This document shows positions 34,839 to 47,286 of a DNA stretch of 64,000 bases, piece after piece. A program made the translations under genes and the position numbers. Under the pieces are notes generated by a model that saw only the letters and a program-made list of their open reading frames with translations, searched no databases and was not told the DNA's origin. Every line of letters starts with the position of its first letter. Position 1 is the stretch's first letter. The stretch comes from Anaeramoeba flamelloides (Eukaryota; Metamonada; Anaeramoebidae), in the NCBI GenBank assembly GCA_027625915.1, contig JANTQA010000023.1:14012001-14076000 (forward strand). Reading direction: 5' to 3'.

Positions 34839-35292
34839 TTATTTTGGGTTTTTTAAAATGATGATAACAGAGTCTCCACGAATAAACAATTTCTTGAGGA
34901 AACGATCTTTGTTTTGTGGTTGCTGTTGTTTTGTTTTATTTTTTTTTTTTTTTTTTTTTTTTTCTTTGGTCTTTCTGTCCAAAGCTCTGTTACTTCTTCC
35001 ATTAGTAAATTAAAGTGTCGATCAAATGCTTTTAAATAACCCAAAAGCTTTCGGTTGTTTCGACAACTTACAAGTACTTGGATTCGATTTCTGACACATT
35101 CTGTCAACATTGAGAGTGGGCCACTATCAAAGCTTTCATCTTCATTCGTTTCCTGTTGGGTTCAGAGCAAAAAACAAAAAAAAAAAAAAAAAAAAAATCA
35201 ACACTGAAAAGAGAACAACATAAAATGAAAGACTAACAAAATTTAAAACTTACTCCAACACGATCTAATGCATAGGCTTCTGTTCTTGACAT
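34839..35292 (-). CDS. SNRPD2: small nuclear ribonucleoprotein Sm-D2, 2 exons
   Basis: Complement join 34839-35152, 35254-35292; the 101-bp intron has a GTAAGT donor and CAACAG acceptor. Sm-D2 is one of seven proteins of the Sm ring on spliceosomal U snRNAs, in the nucleus. Exon 1 gives [13 protein letters not shown]; exon 2 continues with [40 protein letters not shown] and ELWTERPK, all diagnostic of Sm1, then a Lys run. After a 24-base A-run (plus-strand T-run about 34940-34963) the Sm2 motif [20 protein letters not shown] is in another frame, ending PK and TAA at 34839-34841. Coding length is 353 nt, one short of 118 codons, so one missing base in the run is the likely reason. Corrected length about 117 residues, as in human (118). 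Confidence 0.9.
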
Positions 35293-36022
35293 GTAACAAT
35301 AAAAAAAAAGTAAAACAAAAATGAAAAAAAATGAAAAACAAGGAAAAAAACTAGATAATGATTTGAGAATCAATCTTAAGAACCAATGTAGTAGAGAATA
35401 AAAAGTACGTTCGTTTCTAACAGTCAAGATAAATTTTTACAAGTTGGTTACAATTTAAGTAAAAGTTTTGATTTCTGGTTGCTTTTCGAAAGGATTCAAT
35501 TTTCTCTACAATGTTTTCAAAAGTAAACTTAAAGATTCGGTTTTTACTCCAAATTTATTTTTATTCAACAACAACAATTGAGGATTTTTAAGGAACAAGA
35601 ATTAAAATACTAAAACTTGATCTCGGGAATTTGTTTGTTGATTTCATCCTACCTACTCTTCTTAATAAAAAAATTTTCTTATAGACTTGATTTAGAGGCA
35701 GGTTATCCAATATCCCAACAATAAACGATTGTTTTACAAAAAAAACTTCAAACTGTTCTTAAAATAATTAGTAATAATTATGTATTTATTGAAAACCCCT
35801 CTCTTTCAATACAGAAAATCAGCATAAATTTCAGATCTTTTGATTTCTTTTTTTACAGAGAATATATTAACCCTCTTTTCTTTTAAACCATAATTTCTTT
35901 TTACAACCACCTGAAATAAAGGAATTTAATCATAGTTACAGAACAAAAAACTGTAATTTTTAAACTTTGGTTGTTTCATTTTTTTTCATTGGTTTTTTTC
36001 ACAAACAAGAAACAAATTCAAA
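35293..36022. promoter_or_regulatory. divergent intergenic region between Sm-D2 and USP
   Basis: 730 bp between two start codons pointing apart, so it should hold both promoters and 5' leaders. I see T-rich and A-rich stretches, but no element I can name. The last bases before the USP ATG are ACAAATTCAAA, A-rich as before other starts here. Confidence 0.5.
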
Positions 36023-39000
36023 ATGAACAAAACCAATCTTACATTAAATGAATTTTGTGAACAAGCCAAGAAATTAATTTCAAATCCACCAAAGGAAGAA
36101 GGCTCAATTTGTTATCTTATACCAATTGGATGGTTCGAATCTTTAACATTATTTCTGGAAGCCAATGGACAATTACCAGGCAAAATACCAACAGGAAATC
36201 TTTTTGCATTTGGAGACCAACTTCAAAAAGGTATTATACAAGATCACGATTTTGTGATTGTTTCATCAAAGTTGTGGGAATTATTCATTCAACAGTAAAT
36301 TCTTATTAATTTTTCTTCTTCTTTCTTTTTTTTATGTTTTTTCTTGAAAACAAACCTCTTTATTCTTTTTTTTTTTTTTTTTTTTTTGCTTGTTTTTAAT
36401 TTTGTTTATAATTCTTTTCAAATGAAATTTTAAAGATTCGGTAAATCACAAGCAATCAAAAGAAGAATCACTTATAATGTCCTCAACAAATCCTTATATA
36501 TTGATCTCGATCCGTTAGAAATTATGATTGTTTTTGGTGAGAAAAAAAAAATGCTTCAGTTCAGCCAATTTGAAAACTTGCAAAGTATGAAAAATTATAT
36601 TTGTCAAGAGTTTCAAGTTCAAGAACAATTTGGTATGTCTTTAAATTTCAATTCACTTTATTCTTAATTGTTTTCTTTGAGGTTTTGCTTCAGATTTAAT
36701 TCACATCCTTAAAAAACCAAAATTTCGTTGAACTGTGTGTTCCACCAGAACAATTTTGGTAGAAAATTGGAAAAGAAGAGAATAAAGCCTAAAAAAAAAA
36801 ATGAAAAAGAAAAAGGAAAGGAAAAAGAAAAGAAAAAAGAAAGACTTTGGGATCTTGAATACTTTATTCACCATGTCAATTCAATCTCAAAAATGTATTA
36901 ACATTTTGTTCCGTTGTAATTTAAAATGTAAACAAAAAAATAAAAATAATAAAACTTTGAATAAATATGTATATTTTTATCTGTATGTATTTCTTTTCAA
37001 AATATAAATATTCACTAAATAGTGACTCTGTATTATTGTGAGACAAATAACCGTTATAAGAAATTGGATGAGGATAAAAAAATATTACAAGATCTTTATA
37101 TCTCAAATAATGATAAAATTATATTAAATTATAATGAAGAAAATAATTTAAGAAATGAAATGAAAACACCAGATTTCAGTAATCATGAATTAGATCAATT
37201 AAAAGAGGGTGATTTTTCTGACTCTGAAAGTTCAGATCCTTTTGAAGAATACGAAAAGTTTGATAATAATTTTTATTTTTTTTTATTTTTTTTATTTTTT
37301 TAAAAAACTATTAATATTTATAATTTTTTTTTTTGTTTGTTTGTTTATCAATCCTCATAGATTGTTTATATCACTAAGTGATGCTAAAAATAGTTTCATG
37401 ATCAGATAATCTTATTTTTGAGTTGTATATTTAATTCTTTTCTTTAATTGAATTATTAATTCATAAAACTAGATAATGTTATTTTAAATAGTACATAAAC
37501 AAAGAAAAATTTCAAAAAGATAATATTTATTTAACAAATGTAGAATTTTTTTTTTAAATATTTTATGAAGAGTATAAAATAATCGATTTTTTTATTTTAA
37601 AGGGATAAAAAAAATCACTGGATTCATTTTTCTCAATTTTTATGATTATTCATAAAATTAATACTCTTGATAAACAAAAAAAAATAAAGTGTGTCCTAGT
37701 TTTTTATGAAATAAAAGAAGAAAGTAAAATCAAATATTTTATTCAATTCTTTTACATTAAAAAAAAAAAAAAATTTGTTATGTTTTGAATTTTTTGTTGA
37801 TTATAAAATCGATAGATTTTCGTTAGACTTTTTTTACTTTTTTGAAATAAACCGAAAATTTTAAGAAATTTTCGGTTTATTTCAAAAAGTCAAAAAAACC
37901 TAGAACACTTAACAAATAAAATAAAAAACCTCAAAAAAACCTAGAACACTTCACAAATAAATAGATTTTCCAAACAAAATAGAAAACCTCAAAAAAGCCT
38001 AGAACACTTCACAAATAAAATAGAAAACCTCAAAAAAACCTCGAACACTTCACTAATCAAATCAAAAACAAGAATAAAAAAAAAACGTCTTTCGATTTTT
38101 TTTATTTTAAAAGAATTGATTTAAATCTTTGATTTTACTCTATTCTTTTGAATTTTGGAAAACCTAGGTACTCTACGGCACTCTACGACACTGGCCAAAA
38201 TATAACAGTACTTTTTTTTCAATTTAAATGAATAAAGTAAAAATATAGGGGTTACTCAATACTTTTAAATTCTAGAAATCCTAATGGTAGTTTTCTAGAA
38301 TTTAAATATATTTCTTTAAATTTGAGATTTTTTAAAAAAAAAACAGACACTTTCTATAATGTAATTGCATTTTTTAATTATGATTTAAACATCATTAGGT
38401 TATCAAATCAAAAACTAAACTATATTTCAAAAATTATGACTCACCTGAAATAATAAATTGAAAAAAAAAAAAAAAAAAGTATTCAAGAACAACTAATAAT
38501 TAAATCTTATTGACAATTCGCTTTTAAATTATTACAAACACATGTATATCTGATATTTTAAAAATAATAAAATCAAAAACTTAAAAAAAAAATCAAAACA
38601 CAATTTTTGAAATGAGCATTTATTGAATATTTTATTACTAAACTTTCACTGAAAAAAGGTTTAGCAAGAAGATTTTTTTGATGATAAATACACTTTAAAA
38701 GACATTAAAAAGTCTCAATTTTTCTTAAGGTTTATTGGAATTTTCAAAGATCTTTTTTTTTTTTCCAACTTGCCTTTTTAAAAAAAAAAGTAAATGAAAA
38801 ACATAAAAAACAAAGAAAAACAGTAAAAAAAAAAGAAAAAGATAAATTTTTTTCAAAAAAGAAAAAGAAAAAACCAAATCCAAAATAAGATAAAAGGTAA
38901 AGCCAAAATTTAAAAAAAAACAAAAATTTGAATCAATTATAAAAACGAATTTAAACATAAAAATTGATAAATTTTTTTTGAGAAGAATATCCAAATAAAA

Positions 39001-42000
39001 CTCTAACAAAACCACTTAGAATAAAATTCTAAAGTGGGTCAAAATTTTTGAAAAATAGTATAATATCTTTTTAAAATTTAACCATAGTTTTCTTTTTTGT
39101 TTGGAAAATGGATAGTTTTTTTTCTGAATAAACAATAAAATTGATAAAAATCAACAAACAAAGATAATTTGATATCTGATTATATATAAAATAATATTAT
39201 TTTTTCAAAAATTTTCATTTAATTTGATTTTTAAAATGGTTAAACTCATTTTTTAATTCACAAAAAAATAATGAAAATTTATTCTTTTTATGTTCTTAAA
39301 TTAAATATATAAATTTAGATCGGTAACACATATGCAAAAAGTGATTTCTTAATATTTTAAGTTTTTTTACTAAATTTGTCATATCAAAGTGGTAAAAATA
39401 AAAAGTTTTAAAATGTATATAATATATTGTTCTAAACTAAATTCCAAAATTTTGGACACAGTTCAAAAGTTGAAAGAATAAACAATACTACACTTTACAT
39501 TCAATTTGGGAATAATTTTGATTTTACAAACTATTATTTCATTTTTTTTTTTTTTTTGTTTTGTTTTCATTTCCATTTTTTCCAGTTACGTAATCTGTTT
39601 CGTTAGATCTGGAAATTTTTTTCGATGTTTGATAGAAGGTTAGTGTTGAGTTTGTTAAATTGAAAAATAACATACAATTTGTCGATGCTATCTTATCGTT
39701 TGATCGATCATCAATGGTTGGTTAAATTTCAACAAATTAACCAATGCATTTTTTTGTTCCGCTCGTTTCATTATTTTGGAAAAACCAATTTTTTTCATTT
39801 TATATTTTTTTCTTTTATTTGGATGAAAAGGATTACTTATAAAAATATTAATACTCTGTCACTTAAATGTGGTTTTATATTAGGTTTGGAAAAATATAAT
39901 AAATTGAGTGTTATTTTGCCTATTTTTGATTTTGGAGTATGTCCCAGTTTTTGGAATGGGGTTTATTTCTTATTTTCAATCTTTTTGGAGGTACTTTCAA
40001 AAACTTTTTGGATTCGCTTTTTTGAAAAGCACTTTGAATTAAAATTAAAAAACACCAATATTAAAGAAAATTTTGAAAGTGTATAAATTTTGATACAAAT
40101 CATTCAATTAGTTTTAAAGTGTATATTTGTTTTGTGTTGATAATATTGTACCAATGTAATGAATTTGATGATGATCTTTGCCCAACTCAAAGTATTTAAT
40201 TTTTTTCTTTTCTAATTCCCTTCCTAAAAAATAAATATATATTTTTTAATATAAACTTTAATAGGAATATTGGAAATGTTGATTATGATGCATTGTATGA
40301 AGAGAACACCAAAATAAAACCCGAAATAAAAGATGAAGATGATTTACAATTAATTTTATTAAATAATTCACAACTAAATAATAGATTAAATAAAAAGGGT
40401 TTGACTGGCCTTGTAAATTTAGGAAATACTTGTTATATAAATTCTGCACTCCAATGTTTATTCCATACAAAGCCTCTAGTTGATTATTTTTTAAAGGAAA
40501 CACATTTAAATGATTTGGGAAATAATAAAAATGTCGGGAATATTACATTAAAATATGCAAAGCTAATGAAAACGGTATGAATTGGTTCTAATATCTAAAA
40601 AAATATTTTTAATTTTTTTTAATCTATCAAAACAAAAATTTTTGTTTCTCAATAAAATAAAAAAAAAAAATGTTAAATAAATTCTCATACCATTAATTTA
40701 TAATGAAATATAATCAAAGGTATGGTCGGGGCAAGTAGCACACACTTCACCAAGAGAATTAAAATTTGAAATTGAAAAAATTGCAAAGCAATTTGAAGGT
40801 TATTATCAGCACGATTCTCAAGAATTATTATCATTTCTTTTAGATGCACTCCACCAAGAACTTAATCAAAACAAAAAAACGACAAATGAAACCAATAGTG
40901 AAAATGAAAATAACCCTAAAAATGATGATGATGTAAAGACAAACAAACTTATTACTCATATCGATAAAAAAAATGATATTGATGTTGATGATAGCAATAA
41001 TAATGATGATGAAGATGACGACGAAAAAAAGAATAATGATGATGAAAAAAATAATAATAGTGATGAAAAAAAGAACAATGATGATGAAAAAAATAATAAT
41101 GATGATGAAAAAAAGAGTCATGATCAGAAAAAAAATAATACAGGTGATCATGATGTTATTCAAAAAAAACTCAATAAACAAAAGGAATATTGGGAAAGCT
41201 TTCAAAAAAATAATAAATCAATAATATCAAAAAATTTTTATGGGCTTTTGGAATCATCAATAAAATGTCAGAAATGTAAAAACGAATCTTTAACTTATGA
41301 ACCTTTTTTATATTTGTCGGTTCCTTTTCCAAAGCCGAGGACGTATAATTTTCATATTCATTTAATTCGATATAATTCAAATACTGAACCAAAACTTTAT
41401 TGGATTAATAGTGAAAAAAAATTTGGATTTGAAGGAATAATGGATGCAATTTCAAATCAAACAAATTTATCAAAAAATAATTTAATGTTAGTAAAAATTT
41501 ATCAATCTAGAATTTCCCAAATAATTAAACAGACCGAAGATGTTGAAAATATTAATAAAACTGACATTCTTTTAGTTTATGAAATTATCAATCGAGAAAA
41601 TTATGTGAATATTCCAATAATTCATTCAAAAATTGATTTTGCAATAAATAATCAAAATAGAATTGCTGAATCTAATTTCCATTATCCATTAATTATTTCA
41701 TTGCCGGGAGGGTTAATACCAGTTCATGCATTATATTCACTAATTGCTTCTAAATTACATAAAATGTCTTCAATAATTAAGCAAAATGTTGATCATAGTG
41801 AGAAGGAGAGCAAAAAGGATCAAAGTAATTTCAATACACTTTTCCATAACATTATTAATCAGTTTGATAAAAATACAAATAAGAATAATAGTACCACTCT
41901 TATTGACAATAAGAATAATATCGATGATAATCACAATAAAAAAAATAAGGAAAATGATCAAAAAAAGGGAAATGATAAAGATGAAAAAATGATCACAAAT

Positions 42001-42865
42001 ATAAGTTTTCATAAGAATAATGATGATGAGGAGGATGATAATAATGATAATAATAATAAGGATAATACAAATAGTCCAATTACAAATATTGATACAATAA
42101 ATGATAATGAAAACCAAAATAAAAATAGCGATGATGATAATAATTTTGTTATAAATAGTGATAATAAAAAGAAAATTAATATTGATGATAATCAAAATCA
42201 AAATAATAAAGGTGATAATAAAAAGGAAAATGATAAGGTTAAAGATATTAGTACAGAGATAAATATGGAAAAGGATAATCGTAATGATATGAACATGGAT
42301 ATAGATAAAGACTTTAAGACAGAGAAAATTAATATTGATAATTTCAATGATCAGGATGAGACCAAAGAAAAAGATAATTTAAATGATAAAGATGATATAA
42401 ATAATTTTGTAATAAATAGTGATAATAAAAAGAAAATTAATATTGATGATAATCAAAATGTTCAAGATAATGATAATGATAAAAAAAAGAATAATGTGAA
42501 TGTTAATTATATAAATACAAAAATAAATCTGGATCAATTTAATAATAAATATAATTTGTATCCTGATACAGATTCAGATTCCGATTATATTGATGATAAT
42601 TTTAATAATCTTTCTTCTGATGATGAGAGTTTTGAAGAATTAGATGATTCTGATGATTTTGTTGGGTATAAAGAAGAAGTAATTGAAAATAAAAGAAAAA
42701 GAAAGTTCGAAAAAAAATCAAAAGAAATTCAAAAAAAGAAAAAGAAAAGAAGGTTAAACAAATTGGAAAAGAAAAAGAAGGAGAATGGGGTGGGGGGTAA
42801 GGGGAAGAAAGAAAGTAAAAAGAAAAGAAAAAAGAAAAAAGAGAGGGGAAGGAAGAAGAAAAAGG

Positions 42866-42896
<31 letters not shown>

Positions 42897-43801
42897 AAAA
42901 AGAAAGAAAAAATAAAGAAATCTATAATAATCAAAATTTAGGAAATAATTCTAATCTTTCTAATTTGGAAGAAGTCGATGAAAAAACTGAATTATATGAA
43001 AAATATCATTTCCATCCAAATGATAAAACAAAATTATTTCATATTACCGAAAAAATCCAATCAAGAACAAAATTTTACATTCCAAAAAATAATAAAAGAT
43101 TTGGTGTTTTATTTAAAATAAAAAAGATAAATGATTCTTCTAAAAAGAGAAGCAATTACAATGAAACTCGTATACAGATCATGGAAACTATTTACCAAGA
43201 TAAAATAAACATCACAAAAAATACACAATTTGATTTGAAATGGAACCCAAAATTTACCAATAATATTGATCAAATCTTAAGTTCAAAATTTAAAAATTTT
43301 TCGAATTTTCAATTTAATCCACAAAATGTATCAATAGATCTATCAAATTGTTTTGATTTGTATTTAAAACCAGAAAAATTGCAAGGTGATAATCGTTGGT
43401 TTTGTGGCCAATGCAACGAATTAGTTAACTCTGAAAAATATACAAGGTTGTGTATACTTCCAAAAATTTTAATAGTACACTTAAAAAGAATGAATTATTC
43501 TTCGAACCTAAATACTAAAATTTCTCAAAAGGTTAAATTCCCCTTAATTTTGAATCTGTCTAGTTATTTAAATTCAAAATTTAATCAAAATTCCAAGGTA
43601 CCACCAATTTACCAATGCTATGCTGTATCAGAACACGAGGGTTCATGTATAGGTGGGCATTATACCTCGCTTATTAAAAATTCAATGGACACTTTTTGGT
43701 ATCAATTTAATGACACAGAAATAACTAAATTTACGAATATTGATGACATACAATCAAATAAAGCTTATCTTTTATTTTACTATAATTCCGCTCAAATTTA
43801 A
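36023..43801 (+). CDS. ubiquitin carboxyl-terminal hydrolase, USP4/11/15-UBP12 type (DUSP-UBL-USP), 5 exons
   Basis: Join 36023-36294, 36436-36632, 37023-37257, 40265-40574, 40720-43801; phases agree and exons 1-4 give exactly 338 codons. Removes ubiquitin from proteins as a cysteine protease. N-terminal DUSP domain (residues 1-100, YLIPIGWFESLTLFLE), then a ubiquitin-like domain (about 100-210, LYIDLDPLEIMIVFG...LYYCETNNRYKKLDED). Cys box GLVNLGNTCYINSALQCL with catalytic Cys about 291; QHDSQELLSFLLDALHQEL; CQKC and CGQC zinc pairs; His box GGHYTSLIKN...WYQFNDTEI near the end. YNFHIHLIRYN...LLVYEI resembles the second UBL of USP4/15. An Asn/Asp/Lys-rich insert of about 400 residues splits the catalytic domain. 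The frame changes in a 30-base A-run (about 42869-42898); both sides carry USP sequence, so an indel is likely. Intron 3 is 3.0 kb and full of repeats. Confidence 0.9.
37839..37888. repeat. perfect 23-bp-arm hairpin in USP intron 3
   Basis: Arms 37839-37861 and 37866-37888 are exact complements (TTTTTGAAATAAACCG... and its inverse) with a 4-base loop TAAG. Directly followed by the tandem repeat at 37891. Confidence 0.8.
37891..38066 (+). repeat. minisatellite, four units around CCTAGAACACTTCACAAATA
   Basis: The segment AACCTAGAACACTT recurs at about 37897, 37938, 37996 and 38037, spaced 41, 58 and 41 bases; the third unit reads GCCTAG and the fourth CCTCG. The middle unit has an extra 17 bases. 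Intronic. Confidence 0.75.
38418..39060 (+). mobile_element. TIR element family E, copy 2 (643 bp), in USP intron 3
   Basis: TA at 38416-38417 and 39061-39062. Ends AACTATATTTCAAAAATTAT and inverted TCAAAATTTTTGAAAAATAG. Aligns with 25866-26420 over most of its length, including TGACTCACCTGAAATAATAA. Longer than copy 1 because of A-rich expansions. Confidence 0.6.
39435..39785 (+). mobile_element. TIR element family R1, copy 4, 3'-truncated, in USP intron 3
   Basis: Starts after TA at 39433-39434 with AACTAAATTCCAAAATTTTG and follows R1 through GTTTGATCGATC and the AACCAATGCATTTTTTTGTT region, then loses similarity. The ORF that begins at 39679 lies across the break point and looks accidental. 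Confidence 0.55.
42784..42807 (+). other. G-run island in USP coding sequence (G-quadruplex candidate)
   Basis: GGGGTGGGGGGTAAGGGG encodes part of ENGVGGKGKK within the Lys-rich insert. Runs of four, six and four G are exceptional here, and at RNA level they could form a quadruplex just before the 30-A run where the frame changes. Confidence 0.4.
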
Positions 43802-44468
43802 TAATCGGGTTTTTTTTTTTTTTTTTTTGAAATAATTGATTTATATGTTCTATTTATAAATAGATTGATAGATATATAGATTTGAAATATAATAAGATTA
43901 ATTATATACAAAAATTAGAAAACAACTTTGAATTAATTTTTTTCTTATATATTATTTTTTTAAAAAAATATTACTGCAAATAATAATTTTTTATTTTATT
44001 TTTTTGATTTTTTTTTTTTTTTTTTCTTTTAAAAGTAAAATCGGAAATTAGAGTATATATTTTTCCGTAAACAGAATAATATATTAGCATTAATCTTAAA
44101 TATTACTTTTTTTTTGTACAAATTTTGGAGATCAAATATTTTTTACATTATTTGAAGATTGATCGAAAAGATAAATAAGCTATTCATCTAAAATAATAAA
44201 ATATTGAGGAAATGGGTTTTAGATATATGTATTTAAGGCGATAATAGTGCCATAACACCTATTTCAACTCTAAATTATGATATTTACCAAATATCTTGTT
44301 ACTCTTCAGTTCTAGACTTTTCCAAAATTTTTACAATAAAAACTTTTATTTAACATTTATTAACAATTAAAATTCTAAAGAAAATAATTCTAAAAAAGAA
44401 ACAATATAAAAAGTAATTGAGAAAAATTTATTTTATTATTTTTTAATTTTTTTTTTTTTTGGGATCTA

Positions 44469-44626
44469 TACTCTTTTTCAGTCAATGGCCCCCAGTTTTA
44501 TTCAAGAAACAGAATATGTTCTATAAGTTTAATACATTTTTCTTCTCAAAATAAAATTTTTAATTTTTAAATTTGATAATTATTCCTCATTTTGTAAAAT
44601 TTTTTTTTTTGTTTTTGTTTTTTGTT

Positions 44627-44675
<49 letters not shown>

Positions 44676-45037
44676 AATTAAATTTGAAAAAAAAATGTTC
44701 GATACTCCAAATTAAAATTAAGAAAATTGAGGGTTTGTAATTCTTTTCAAAATTTATACATTTAAAATTAAAAAACAGTATTGTAAACAATTTTACTTTT
44801 ACATAAAGAAATTGAGAAATTTTTGCACTAGAAGTTCCAATAAATAGACCAAAAAATTATTTGAACATTGTTTTTTTTTTTTGAAATTTGAGGGTTGTAC
44901 TGGTATATCTTTTATGAATACCAACTCTAATCCAAAGTTTATTATTGTCCTTATTTCTAAACAATCGTATTTTGGTTGATTCTTATAAAAAGTGAATTTT
45001 TCATTTTTGGTTGGGCACCTTTGAGTGAAATGGGGTT
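44469..45037. mobile_element. TIR element family G, copy 3 (569 bp)
   Basis: TA at 44467-44468 and 45038-45039. Matches 26665-27207 end to end, with the GGGCCC block changed to GGCCCCCAG on the left and GGGCACC on the right, so it is more diverged than copy 2. The interior poly-T run is over 40 bases. Confidence 0.65.
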
Positions 45038-46043
45038 TATTATTTAATTCATTTATTTGGTATTTTCATCTTTTCTGTATATAATATTTTGAAATTATTT
45101 TCAATCTATTGTTTTGAGACATTTTATTGAAATATTGCTAATTAGGATTTTCTCAAAAGTTTTTACAAAGTATTACTAAGAAAAGATATTTTTCAGATTC
45201 AATTGGTATTGATTTAATACCCCATTGTTAATAATATCCTATATTTTCTAATGGGGTTTTATTTTATTCCACAGTGTAATTTCATTATTATTAAATTCTG
45301 CATTTATAAATTTTTTTAATTTTTTTTTACTTTTTTTTTCTTGAAATATTTTATTTTATTATTTTAAAATTAATAAAAGATAAAGTTTTATTATTGATTA
45401 TATCTAATAAACTGGTCAAATATATTCATTTAACAATTATTTTGAATTTTTTTCAATAAAAAATATCTACTTTTCAGGTATTTTAAACTATTATTATTAG
45501 TTTATAAATTAAACTCTTTTTAAACAGATTTATTTGATTTAACTCAACAAAGTAACAAAATATATCTGATAAATAATATAAAAAATTAATTTTTTTTATA
45601 TATTTTATTTTTCGTTTAAATAAATTTGTTTATAGATTTTGAAAAGTATTACTTTCAAATTGTCAATTCTTTTAAACAATGGATAAGACTAAATTATGAT
45701 TTTTATTTTAGATCATAATTTTTTTTAGTAAAATGTACAATTATTTGAAATGAAGAGGTATGATAAATAATACATATATCGCAAATCATGAATTTCAGTA
45801 CGTATAGAAAATTAGCTATAATTTAATATTTAATAAATTTTCTGCAAATTAAAAAATATTTTGAATTAGATAAAATAATAATTTGATCAATACAAAAGAT
45901 CCTCAAAAAACACACAAACAAAAAAAAAACAATTAATTTTATAAAATAAATCCAAAATTCTGATCAATAGCATATTTTTGTTTTGGGTTCAATTTGATTT
46001 GCTAGTTGATCAAATATTTACAATTACAATCCTAATCAATAAA

Positions 46044-47020
46044 GGGATAACGTCTACCAAGTAGAAATCTCAGATTAAAGTAATTTTTTATTGAGTGTAA
46101 CTAGTTCTATTTAAGGGTTTAAATGTCTCTAAAAATCGATTAGTAAAGTAGTAATATTTATTGAAACTATCAATCATAAAAAATCATCCTTTTTATAGTA
46201 AAAAAAATTCAACAATTAGAGAAGAAAATCAGGATTTCGTGAAAAATTTAAAGGATGAATTATCAATATTAAGACCCTAAAGTTAAAATATCTTTATTAG
46301 AATTTGTGGCGAATTGTAGATTAGTTGCTAAAACTTTTGGTTTTTATAAATTTAACTAATTGACAAATAAAGTTTTTTGACTAATTATTTCTAAAATCTT
46401 GGTTATACATTAAAGATACAATTTCCTTCCTTAGAAAGGAAACATAACAAATCAGTCTTTCGGTTTTTATTTTGATGATTATTGGATTAATCTGTTCAAT
46501 TAAAAAATTGGAAAAAATAATTACTTTTGGAAGTTCTAGATATGAATTATTAAATACTTGGAAAGGATATTCGTTCGATGCCTCTATTTTTTAATTTGGA
46601 AAACTAATTAAAAAAAAAATTCCAAAATGAAAATTTTTTATTGTGATCATTATTAAAAAAATATAATAATTTATTTTTCAATAATAAAAGAGAATAGATT
46701 TTTTTGAGTCATATGGACAATGTAGCACTAATATAACTAACACACAATTACAATATAAGCCAAATTTCAAAATTAGTCCCAAACTTTTTTATTATCATTT
46801 TTTTTTTTTTTTTTTGTCTGTGAAAAAATTAATGATTGCACTATATTTTTATTTATTAATCTATATTAGTTATTTTCTCCAAAAACTTTAATAAAATACA
46901 TTATTATTCAAAAAAAAAAAAAAAACAATTAAACCAAGTTTTTTCAGATGAAAAATCTGCCCCTATTTTTGAAATTTGACTTATTTTAATTATATACGAA
47001 TTTATGGTGACGCTAATCCC
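46044..47020 (-). mobile_element. TTAA-flanked TIR element family P, copy 1 (977 bp)
   Basis: Ends GGGATAACGTCTACCAAG and inverted GGTGACGCTAATCCC, bordered by ATAA and TTGA, probable decayed TTAA. Internal sequence, such as TTTAAAGGATGAATTATCAA and GTGGCGAATTGTAGATTAGT, matches 50325-51080 and the piece at 56110-56643 in the other orientation. No ORF. Confidence 0.6.
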
Positions 47021-47085
47021 TTGAGGAATAATCTTTTCCTCTGGTTTCTTATTATTTTTTTTCCGTACTGTCATCAAAAAATGTA

Positions 47086-47286
47086 ATAAAGTCGGTTTAA
47101 CTTTTAAGGTACAAACCTTCAACGAAATTTAAGGACCAAAAACAATCCTAAATTAAAGTAAAAAAACCAGATTTTTTTTTTTTTACAAAGTATTTTACAA
47201 GAATCCAAAAAATAAGCCTTAATTTGAATTTTTTTTTGTACCTTAAATTCAGTTGAAAGTTTGTGCCTAAAAAGTGGAACGGGTTG
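47086..47286. mobile_element. short TIR element family K, copy 2 (201 bp)
   Basis: TA at 47084-47085 and 47287-47288. Ends AATAAAGTCGGTTTAACTTT and inverted AAAAGTGGAACGGGTTG; arms extend through GGTACAAACCTTCAACGAA. Nearly the same length as copy 1. Confidence 0.6.

Noticed and set aside
39679-40086. 135-codon ORF in USP intron 3
   Set aside because: Begins inside an R1 repeat copy and runs past its break point; composition is AT-driven and it lies within a host intron.
40840-42201. Ile-rich ORFs on the minus strand of the USP gene
   Set aside because: Shadows of Asn/Asp codon runs in the low-complexity insert.
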